Source of the DNA: a bacterium
GTDB taxonomy: Bacteria > UBP15 > UBA6099
Assembly: GCA_029564595.1 (NCBI GenBank)
Contig: JAKQPS010000191.1
Location: 1-48,608 of the forward strand
Direction of reading: 5' to 3'
DNA length: 48,608 bases
The first letter of the stretch is position 1. Each line of letters starts with the position of its first letter. Below are positions 25,665 through 32,745 of the stretch, piece by piece. The notes beneath the pieces were generated by a model. It ran no database searches. It saw nothing but the letters and a program-made list of their open reading frames with translations, and was not told the DNA's origin. The position numbers and the translations under genes are program-made.

Positions 25665-26684
25665 TCACTCTTCGTCCGAACCGCCGCCCATGAATCTTTT
25701 AAATGTGTTCAGCGTGTGAATGATGACGTTCGGAACGGGAAGGATGTGGCCGGAGTTGAACCACACGATTTTTTTCGGGTCGTTTGCCGCTTTGTGGAAC
25801 GCTTCCATCGCCTCGTAAGGCAACAGTTCGTCTTTCTTGCCGTTTATAAGAAGCAGCGGGCGCGGGGTTATGTGGCCCACGTACTCTATGGGGTCTACCG
25901 GTTTGAGGATTTCAAACGCTTCTTCCAGAGTGTATCCGGCTTCTTGAATCTGCTTCACCACGTCGTTAACTTCAGGGAGTTCGGACTTGTTAAAGACCAC
26001 GGAGAAGTCTCCCGCGCCGTCCGCGAGAACGACCACTTTGAATCTTTCATCGACGGCTGTCGCGATAGCTCCCGTCATGGCTCCCATAGAGATGCCGAAA
26101 TAGCCGAGCCTGCTGATATCGATGTCGTCGCGGGATTCGAGGTAGTCAACGCCTCTGCGGCAGTCGATGACCTGCTGGGTGATATTCCATCGAGTGTCTT
26201 TCACGTTGGGTTCTAGGATGTGGCGACCCGGTTTTGCCCGCTCGCCCTTATGGATGCCGTCGATAGCCAGCACCGCGTATCCGTATTTAGTCCAGTCCGG
26301 CGCGAAAGAGTCAGCAAGACTTTTGTCCGACTGGAGCCAGTGCATAAAGAATACGACGGGCCACGGCGGGCCGTCCAGTTCAATGACCCGCTTGTTGAAT
26401 CCGGCTTTCAGTTCATCGTCCAGCGTGTCGATGTATCCGCGAATATTTTTCGGGACGAACAGGAACGCCGGGACGCGCTCTCCGTTGGCGCTGTCGAAAT
26501 AGACTTTGTGTTTGTCGTAATGCTGACGTGATTCGATGAGGGATGATTCCGCGTTAAGGGGCAGGGAGCGGTCGTAGTCGAAATCCGCGCGATGCGCCTC
26601 GAAGATGGATTGCGCGAAGGCTCCGGAAGCCGAGACTATCGCCGCCAGCGCCGCAACAAACGTTGTTTTCATGATGCTTTTCAT
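25665..26684 (-). CDS. Exported alpha/beta hydrolase (acetyl-xylan esterase / dienelactone hydrolase-like)
   Basis: 339 residues. Signal peptide MKSIMKTTFVAALAAIVSAS, cleavage near AFA-QS. Hydrolase landmarks: nucleophile S199 in GISMGA, acid D285 (LLINGKKDELLP) and H313 (NSGHILP); PVVFFMHWLQ supplies the oxyanion region. The family covers acetyl-xylan esterases and large dienelactone-hydrolase-like enzymes. The first ATG (26684) is preceded by GGCGGA; a second Met four codons in is also possible. With its neighbour it makes a pair of exported esterases that probably act on the same polymer. Confidence 0.8.
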   Translation of the reverse strand: MKSIMKTTFVAALAAIVSASGAFAQSIFEAHRADFDYDRSLPLNAESSLIESRQHYDKHKVYFDSANGERVPAFLFVPKNIRGYIDTLDDELKAGFNKRVIELDGPPWPVVFFMHWLQSDKSLADSFAPDWTKYGYAVLAIDGIHKGERAKPGRHILEPNVKDTRWNITQQVIDCRRGVDYLESRDDIDISRLGYFGISMGAMTGAIATAVDERFKVVVLADGAGDFSVVFNKSELPEVNDVVKQIQEAGYTLEEAFEILKPVDPIEYVGHITPRPLLLINGKKDELLPYEAMEAFHKAANDPKKIVWFNSGHILPVPNVIIHTLNTFKRFMGGGSDEE

Positions 26685-26718
26685 GGTGTTTTTCCGCCTT
26701 TCCGCCGAAGCCGCTCAA

Positions 26719-26746
26719 TTGACATTCACTCACAAAAACGTAATAA
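26719..26746 (+). promoter_or_regulatory. Candidate promoter in the divergent hydrolase/ompH gap
   Basis: A perfect TTGACA (26719-26724) with TAATAA 16 bases downstream (26741-26746). It would give ompH a long leader of about 130 bases. A second -10 (TATAAT, 26803-26808) lies closer to the gene. Confidence 0.35.
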
Positions 26747-26769
26747 CATTAACATACCGGGCCGTCGAA

Positions 26770-26792
26770 TTCAAACGCCGGGGGCGTTTGAA
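26770..26792. promoter_or_regulatory. Perfect 10-bp palindrome, possible operator
   Basis: TTCAAACGCC-GGG-GGCGTTTGAA is a perfect inverted repeat with a 3-base centre. It lies 10 bases upstream of TATAAT (26803-26808), where a -35 box would be, between the divergent hydrolase operon and ompH. That position suits a repressor or activator site; a hairpin in a longer transcript is the alternative. Confidence 0.4.
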
Positions 26793-26884
26793 CCGCCGTA
26801 TTTATAATGGAGGCGGAGGGCGGAATCTTTCACGGAAATCAAGCCCGCGTCAAAGGCGGGCCATAAACAATCGGAGGAACGGCA

Positions 26885-27388
26885 ATGAAGAAACGAATCG
26901 GGATGTGCGCGGCGATAGCGGCTTTGGTTCTGGCTGTCTCGGCGGCCGCGCCGAAAACTTCTCTGTCTCAGCAGGCGGCCGAATCGAAGGTCAAAGTCGG
27001 CATGATCGATTTCGACAAGGTCATCAGGGAGCACCCGGTGATGGTCAGGTGGCAGATCGAGCTTGAGACCACCAAAGACATGCGCGAAAAAGAAATGGAA
27101 AAGAAAATCAAGGAAAACTTCGGAATCACGGATCAGACGGAGCTTTCCGAGGAGCAGCGCGCTCAGATTCAACGCATAATCATGCAGGAGAGCCAGAAGT
27201 TCACCGCCGAGATGGAGCCTAAGCAACTCGAAAAAATGAAAGTGGTCGAAGAGGACGTCAAAGAAGTGGGAGCCGTCATCGCCACCGAGAAGAAGCTGGA
27301 TCTCGTGGTTCTGCGGCACATCGTAGTATTCGGCGCGACGGACATCTCCGACGCCATCATAGAGCGGATAAAGAAGAAGTACAACTAA
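26885..27388 (+). CDS. OmpH/Skp-family periplasmic chaperone-like protein
   Basis: 167 residues: signal peptide (MKKRIGMCAAIAALVLAVSAA), then KVKVGMIDFDKVIREHPV, the usual OmpH/Skp opening strand, two long charged helices (about 60-125) and a returning beta strand (KLDLVVLRHIVVFGATDISD). Skp trimers hold unfolded outer-membrane proteins in the periplasm. Here the gene is alone, not beside bamA or lpxD as is usual. GGAGGA precedes the ATG. The tentacle helices look somewhat shorter than in enteric Skp. Confidence 0.8.
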   Translation: MKKRIGMCAAIAALVLAVSAAAPKTSLSQQAAESKVKVGMIDFDKVIREHPVMVRWQIELETTKDMREKEMEKKIKENFGITDQTELSEEQRAQIQRIIMQESQKFTAEMEPKQLEKMKVVEEDVKEVGAVIATEKKLDLVVLRHIVVFGATDISDAIIERIKKKYN

Positions 27389-27403
27389 TACTAGCATAAG
27401 CAT

Positions 27404-27490
27404 GGCGGCAAGAGGCCGCCCCGGACGCGCGCGCGGCATGTGTGTCCAGCGCGCGCAGCGGTTTCAGCCCGCATTGGCGAATAATGCGGG
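27404..27490 (+). terminator. Hairpin cluster after ompH
   Basis: Three stem-loops follow each other: GGCGGC/GCCGCC (27404-27420), an alternating GCGCGCGC pair (about 27427-27458), and CCCGCATT/AATGCGGG (27468-27490). None has a clear T-run. They probably end or stabilise the ompH transcript. Confidence 0.35.
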
Positions 27491-27544
27491 TTAGGCGCGC
27501 ACGGCGGTCGGGCGTTCACGGCATTGTTTTGCGGAGGATTTCAT

Positions 27545-28297
27545 TTGAAACTAGGATGCGGCACAGCTTCTTTTCATAGAAAATTTTTTTCCGGCGAGAT
27601 GGACATCTTCGACTGGATGGCCGTCTGCGCGCGAGACCTGAAAGTGTCGGGGATCGAGATATCAGACCGCCATCTGCAAAGCGCGGATGAAGATTACGTA
27701 TGCAAGGTAAAGAGGGTGGCGGTGGATTTGGGGCTGACGATTTCCGCTTTGACCGTATCGACCGATTTCGGGATTGCGGACGACGCGGCGAGGGATAAAC
27801 AATTGGAAGACGGAGAGTTTGCGGCCCAACTGGCTGCCGCGCTCGGCGCGCCGATATTGCGGTTCTCGGCGGGAAGGCCCGAGGAAAACAAGGAAGCGCA
27901 GTGGGACGAAATGGTCCGTTGCGTGCAGATAATGTGCGAACTGGCCGAACGCGACGGTATTGTTATGGCGGTCTGCAACGAGGCCGATGAAGATTTCATA
28001 CAGACGTATGAAGACATCGACAGATTGATGACGGACGTCGGCTCGGAATGGCTGAGGCTGGGTCTAAACGCGGACGCGTTCGGCTCGGACGCCGAGGGTT
28101 TGACGAAGTCGATGTTCTACACTGTGCATGTCAGCGTTTCTGGAAATTCGAGAGGGTTCGACTGTCCCGCTTTCATACGCGCGGCCGCCGGGTTGAACTA
28201 CCGGGGGTTCGTCTGCCACAGAGGCGAGGGAGCAGAAGACGAAGCAGCGGCGGCCGCGCGCGGAGTGGAGACCCTACGCGCGCTCATAGCGGGCTGA
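27545..28297 (+). CDS. Sugar phosphate isomerase/epimerase-like TIM barrel
   Basis: 250 residues of the xylose isomerase-like/AP endonuclease 2 superfamily: MKLGCGTASFHRKFF, VSGIEISDRHL, a barrel pattern with E and D residues at strand ends (VCNEADEDF) and the final RGFVCHRGEG. These enzymes isomerise or epimerise sugars, inosose or hydroxypyruvate using a divalent metal. The substrate cannot be inferred. GCGGAGGA (27531-27538) fits the TTG at 27545, which starts exactly at the first barrel strand; a TTG at 27524 lies before the SD and is not used. Confidence 0.75.
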   Translation: MKLGCGTASFHRKFFSGEMDIFDWMAVCARDLKVSGIEISDRHLQSADEDYVCKVKRVAVDLGLTISALTVSTDFGIADDAARDKQLEDGEFAAQLAAALGAPILRFSAGRPEENKEAQWDEMVRCVQIMCELAERDGIVMAVCNEADEDFIQTYEDIDRLMTDVGSEWLRLGLNADAFGSDAEGLTKSMFYTVHVSVSGNSRGFDCPAFIRAAAGLNYRGFVCHRGEGAEDEAAAAARGVETLRALIAG

Positions 28298-28342
28298 CGA
28301 GGACCGCGGGCGGGCATCCGGTTCGCCCTTATGGAGACGGAT

Positions 28343-30175
28343 ATGATAAAAAAAATTGCCGCAGCCGTATGCGCGCTCGTTCTCGCCGCCGGCGCGGCTC
28401 TCGCTGTCCCCAAGACCGAAAATTTCGGCGTTCCCATCATGACTGTGGACGAGGTTCGTCCGGGAATGAAGGGCTACGGCCTGTCTGTTTTTAAGGGGGC
28501 CGAGCCTGAAAAATTCGATATCGAAGTAGTGGCGGTAATAAAAAAATGGCGCACGGGCAACGATTTGATAATAGTGCGCTGTAGCGGAAAAAATCTTGAA
28601 TTCACGGGCATCGCCGCCGGCATGAGCGGCAGCCCTATGTACATCGACGACAGGCTAATCGGGGCGCTCGCGTACGGGTGGTACTGGCCCAAGGAAGCCA
28701 TCGCGGGCGTTCAGCCGATAGAACACATGTTTGAACTCTGGGAGATGCCGGAAGCCAAAGGCTCCGCAGGCAAAGCGCAGGAGAGCGGGCGCTCCGCCGC
28801 GCCGTTCAGTTTTCTGAACCTCAGAGGCGAGGAGACGACGGCGGCTCTGACGGAAATCAAAAGGCTGCTCGGCGCTGGCGGCCCGGCAAGCAACTCAGGG
28901 CCGGAGCGAGCGGGAGGCGTCGATCTGGCTCCCATAGCCACCCCTGTGGCCACCTCAGGCATAGAAGGCGCGGGCGCGTCGCTTCTGTCAGATTTATTGC
29001 TGTCGCGCAACATGACCCCGGTGTCGGGCGGAGGCGCGGCGGGCGCGGCGGGTCCCCCCGGAATCAACGACCTGAAACCCGGCTCCGTGCTAGGCTCTCC
29101 TCTAATGAGGGGAGACCTCCGCGCCGCAGCCATCGGCACGGTCACTGTCCGACACGGTGACCGCATCCTCGGATTCGGCCATCCCTTCTTCAACGAAGGC
29201 CCGAACACGATTCCTCTGAGCGGCGGCGAAATATTCCACTTCATGTCGACACTCAACTGGACTTTCAAGATAGGGGCGGTCGGAGATGTCTTGGGCAGCA
29301 TCACAGACGACCGGCTTCCCGCGATTTCAGGAAAAATCGGACTCATGCCGGAGTTCTTCCCGGTTAAAATAAATGTCTCTGACGCCTCGACAGGGTACTC
29401 GGCGAAATACGATTTCGAGGTCGCCAGAATAAGGGACATAGACGCCTCTCTAATGTTCGGCGCGGTCTCCACCGCCCTCGAACGCGCGTCCCTGCAATCC
29501 GAAGTCACCGCGAAGGTAACTGTGAGCGGGCGGCTGGAAGGATATGACCGCCAATTCGTTTTCGAGGACGTCTTCGCGCAGCCGCCCGGCAGCGTCTATT
29601 TTGCCCCCATGTTTTATCTGGCGGACCTTCTGTACAATCCGTTCCGCAAAGTAGATATCAAAGATGTCAGGTTCGACATCGAATTATCGAGGGAATCCAA
29701 GAGTTGCGAGATTTCGGCAGTGAATCTTATATCGAACAAGTTTCGCCCCGGAGACATCGTGAAGGCGGCGGTCAAGCTGAAACCCCACAACGCCGAGGAG
29801 TTCATGTCGGAAATCGAGTTTGCGATTCCGCGCGACGCTAGGCCCGGCCCGCTCACCATCGAGTTCGAAGGCGGAGCCTCTTTCTCCGGAGCGCCCACCG
29901 CAGCCGCCCCGGAAAACTTCGATCAGTACTACGACACTATTCTCAAATGGATTCCGCAGAACACTCTCTCTGTAAAATTCATCTATCCTGAATTGGGACT
30001 TGCGCTCGGCGGATTCGAGGTCAACGGACTTCCCAAATCAATGGAAGCCTCCGTGAATAAAAGCTTGGCGACGACGCAGAAACCGTTCCCGAGATACGAG
30101 CGGTCAACGCTGAAGACGGACTATGTCGTCAGCGGCAGGCGGCAGATTGTCGTCAACATCGAGAAGGAGTACTGA
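28343..30175 (+). CDS. Exported S55 (SpoIVB-type) peptidase domain protein
   Basis: 610 residues. Signal peptide (MIKKIAAAVCALVLAAGAALA). About 30-125 matches the S55 start seen in Gram-negative homologues: RPGMKGYGLSVFKG, then AAGMSGSPMYIDDRLIGAL with S97 as the expected nucleophile. A Gly/Ala/Pro-rich insert separates this from the second conserved part, GDRILGFGHPFFNEGP (H280). Then comes a beta-rich C-terminal half. In sporulating Firmicutes SpoIVB cleaves a partner to trigger sigma-K; here the role is unknown and probably periplasmic. GGAGACGG favours the ATG at 28343 over 28331, and this also gives a clean signal peptide. The next gene starts two bases after its stop, implying a shared job. 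Confidence 0.8.
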   Translation: MIKKIAAAVCALVLAAGAALAVPKTENFGVPIMTVDEVRPGMKGYGLSVFKGAEPEKFDIEVVAVIKKWRTGNDLIIVRCSGKNLEFTGIAAGMSGSPMYIDDRLIGALAYGWYWPKEAIAGVQPIEHMFELWEMPEAKGSAGKAQESGRSAAPFSFLNLRGEETTAALTEIKRLLGAGGPASNSGPERAGGVDLAPIATPVATSGIEGAGASLLSDLLLSRNMTPVSGGGAAGAAGPPGINDLKPGSVLGSPLMRGDLRAAAIGTVTVRHGDRILGFGHPFFNEGPNTIPLSGGEIFHFMSTLNWTFKIGAVGDVLGSITDDRLPAISGKIGLMPEFFPVKINVSDASTGYSAKYDFEVARIRDIDASLMFGAVSTALERASLQSEVTAKVTVSGRLEGYDRQFVFEDVFAQPPGSVYFAPMFYLADLLYNPFRKVDIKDVRFDIELSRESKSCEISAVNLISNKFRPGDIVKAAVKLKPHNAEEFMSEIEFAIPRDARPGPLTIEFEGGASFSGAPTAAAPENFDQYYDTILKWIPQNTLSVKFIYPELGLALGGFEVNGLPKSMEASVNKSLATTQKPFPRYERSTLKTDYVVSGRRQIVVNIEKEY

Positions 30176-30177
30176 AA

Positions 30178-32580
30178 ATGAAATCGACTAAGATATTCGT
30201 CGCGGCCGTCGCGTTGTGCGCGCTGTGCTCGACCGCTCTGGCAAACACCACAAGCTACTGGTCGCAGGCGGGAGTCGCGCAGTTCTACAAAGGCAAGTTC
30301 ACAGGGACTGCCCTTACCGACACCGGGCTGATAACCCTCGGCGTTAAAATGGAGCAGACATTTTCGACTCCGGAGCCGAATCTCTGGGCCGCGGCATACG
30401 ACAACAAGGGCGACTTGTGGGCGGGCAGCGGCAACAAAGCCATACTGTATAGAATTCGCTCCGGAAAAGGAGAAGGCGAAGAGGTTGCCATCCTTCCCGG
30501 CTCTGGAATAAGCTCGATAGTGGTAGATAGGAACAACAATGTGTACGCGGCGGTATTTCCCGGCGGCTCGATCTATGTTGTGCGGCCCGGCGCGCGCGCG
30601 GCCGTATTCGCCCAGATTCCCGCATCCTTTGTGTGGGATATGAAGTTCGCGCCGTCGGGCGACTTGTACTGCGTGACCGGCATGCCCGCCGCGGCTTACA
30701 GAATCAATCCATCAGGCATCTTCAAAAACCTTTATGTCAGTTCCACCGAGAGACATTTTCTCTCGATGTTCATGGATGGAGACAAGTTTATTTACACAGG
30801 CACAAGCCCGAACGGACTTGTGTTGCGCGTGAACATCGAAGCGGCGGAGAAAGGCTACGCGCCGCCTCCCGAAGTCTCCGCTCCGAGAATGACCACCCCA
30901 CGCCCGTCCTCCGACGACGCGGCGCAGGAGGACGAATTCCAGCCTGAACCTTCAATGCCTGTTTCTCCGGACGGCGCGGGCTTTGCCGAAACCGCCGTCG
31001 AGCGAGCGCCGGATCCGAGGGTGTCGGTTCTTATCGATATGGTGGAAGACGAGGCGTACAGGTTGCTTCCGTGGAAGGACGGGTCGTTCCTTATCGCGGC
31101 CAACAGCGAACAGTCCCCGCAGTCGGCGTCTGCGCAACAGCGCCGGCCCGGACGAGTCGAGCCTTTGAGCTTCATGCTGCCCCCAAAAGTTCCGCAGTCC
31201 GGGCAGCAACTGCCGTTGAACCCTGCCCGCGTATATCTCGCCGACCCGTCCGGACAGTCCCGCGTCATCCTTGAGATTCCCGACCCGTTTATTCTGTCCA
31301 TGATTCCGGCGGGGGCCGACCGCGTTCTCATCGGTTCCGGCAACGACGGCAGGTTCTACAACCTTGACATGAAAAAAGAAACGGCGACGCTTCAGGAGTT
31401 GCAAGCGTCCCAGATTCTGGCGATTGTCGGCGAAGGCCCGAAGCTCCGCTTTGTCACAGGCAACCCCGGAGCGGTGTTCGCGCCCACAGGACTTATGAAT
31501 GACCTCGGGGAATTCCTCTCCAGCGTGAACGACGCCTCCACCCCGGCGGTTTACGGAAACCTCGACGCGGTGGCGTTCACTCCCAAAGGCTCCGCTCTTG
31601 AATTCAAAACGCGCACCGGAAACACGCCCGACCCGACGGACGGCACATGGAGCGAATGGTCCGCCAAAGAGGGCAGATGGCCTTTCAGGATATCAAGTCC
31701 TCCCGGCAGATATGTTCAGTATGGAGCGACGCTTCTTCCGACAACCGACGGGCAGTCGCCCGAACTGCGCGAGGTGAAAGTGTTCTACCTGACGGCCAAC
31801 CAGCCGCCGAGGATATCTGCGATAAACGTGACGCCCGCGCCGCAGTCGAGAAGGCCCACCGCCCCGCCGTCGAGAACAGGCGCCGCGGCCACTCCGCCTC
31901 AGATGCCTCCCGCCTCCTCTGCGGCCTCCTCCGGACCCGCTCCGGCGTCCGCCGCCGCTGCGGCAGCCGCTCAGCAGCGCGCCGCCATTGCTCCTTCCTC
32001 GACTGAGACTAATCTCATCGTCGGCTCGATAGCCGCTTCCAACGACATCTCCGTCCGTTGGTCGGCCTCAGACCCCGATCAGGATTCTCTTCGCTACAGC
32101 CTCCAGTTCAGGTCCCTTCCGGACGGCCAGTGGACCGTCCTCGAAAAGGAATTCTTCGAATCGGAGTATCGCTGGAGCACGGAATCTGTTCCGGACGGCA
32201 GATACGAAGTAAAAGTGGCCGCCTCAGACATAGAGTCCAACACAGCCGAGCGCGCCCTTTCACACGAGGCGATAACCGACCCGTTCATAATCGACCACAC
32301 ACGACCGACAATAATTATCTCCGAACTTAAAAAGGACGGCGCTCTCTACCGCGTCTCCGGCTCGGCGACGGACAACTTCAGCGCGATATCATCCATTGAG
32401 TATTCCGTCAACGATCTGAAATGGCGGATGGTGTTTCCCAAAGACGGGCTTCTGGACTCGATGCGCGAGGAGTTCAGCTTCTCGTTCGAAGCTCCCGGCG
32501 GCGACGGCCCGCATACGCTGATTGTGCGCGCCCGCGACTTTGTCGGCAACACCGGCTCTGTTTCCAAATCGTTTAAATAA
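30178..32580 (+). CDS. Exported beta-propeller protein with C-terminal Ig/FN3-like domains
   Basis: 800 residues. Signal peptide (about 1-22, cleavage near ALA-NT). About 40-230 and 280-430 carry propeller-blade strings (LWAAAYDNKGDLWAGSGN, ISSIVVDRNNNVYAAVF, FAPSGDLYCVTG, VLIGSGNDGRFYNLD), interrupted by an acidic Pro-rich insert around 225-265. A galactose-binding-like strip, then a Pro/Ala/Ser-rich linker (about 555-605), then FN3/Ig-like modules (VRWSASDPDQDSLRYSLQFR; YRVSGSATDNFSAISSIEYS) to the end. No enzyme motif is visible. Coupled to the S55 peptidase gene (AAATG right after its TGA), so the two probably act together in the envelope, for example as protease and substrate or scaffold. 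Confidence 0.7.
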   Translation: MKSTKIFVAAVALCALCSTALANTTSYWSQAGVAQFYKGKFTGTALTDTGLITLGVKMEQTFSTPEPNLWAAAYDNKGDLWAGSGNKAILYRIRSGKGEGEEVAILPGSGISSIVVDRNNNVYAAVFPGGSIYVVRPGARAAVFAQIPASFVWDMKFAPSGDLYCVTGMPAAAYRINPSGIFKNLYVSSTERHFLSMFMDGDKFIYTGTSPNGLVLRVNIEAAEKGYAPPPEVSAPRMTTPRPSSDDAAQEDEFQPEPSMPVSPDGAGFAETAVERAPDPRVSVLIDMVEDEAYRLLPWKDGSFLIAANSEQSPQSASAQQRRPGRVEPLSFMLPPKVPQSGQQLPLNPARVYLADPSGQSRVILEIPDPFILSMIPAGADRVLIGSGNDGRFYNLDMKKETATLQELQASQILAIVGEGPKLRFVTGNPGAVFAPTGLMNDLGEFLSSVNDASTPAVYGNLDAVAFTPKGSALEFKTRTGNTPDPTDGTWSEWSAKEGRWPFRISSPPGRYVQYGATLLPTTDGQSPELREVKVFYLTANQPPRISAINVTPAPQSRRPTAPPSRTGAAATPPQMPPASSAASSGPAPASAAAAAAAQQRAAIAPSSTETNLIVGSIAASNDISVRWSASDPDQDSLRYSLQFRSLPDGQWTVLEKEFFESEYRWSTESVPDGRYEVKVAASDIESNTAERALSHEAITDPFIIDHTRPTIIISELKKDGALYRVSGSATDNFSAISSIEYSVNDLKWRMVFPKDGLLDSMREEFSFSFEAPGGDGPHTLIVRARDFVGNTGSVSKSFK

Positions 32581-32691
32581 CGGAACAGCAAAACATAAAA
32601 TCGCTTCCTCAGGCGCGCGCCGTCGCGCTCCGCCGCTTCTTTGCCGCGAGCATTTCCATTAACCCGGAGTTTTCGCTATTATTAATCCATT

Positions 32692-32714
32692 GGCGGCGCG
32701 ACGCTGGCGCCGCC
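32692..32714 (+). promoter_or_regulatory. Stem-loop in the leader of the guanylyltransferase gene
   Basis: GGCGGCGC (32692-32699) pairs perfectly with GCGCCGCC (32707-32714) over a 7-base loop, about 20 bases before the Shine-Dalgarno. A CTATTATTAAT segment (32675-32685) upstream may hold the -10 box. It could be a terminator of the previous unit lacking a T-run, or a leader structure. Nothing else is seen in this 165-base gap. Confidence 0.35.
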
Positions 32715-32745
32715 TGAAAGAATTTATCACAACGGAGGTTTGACC

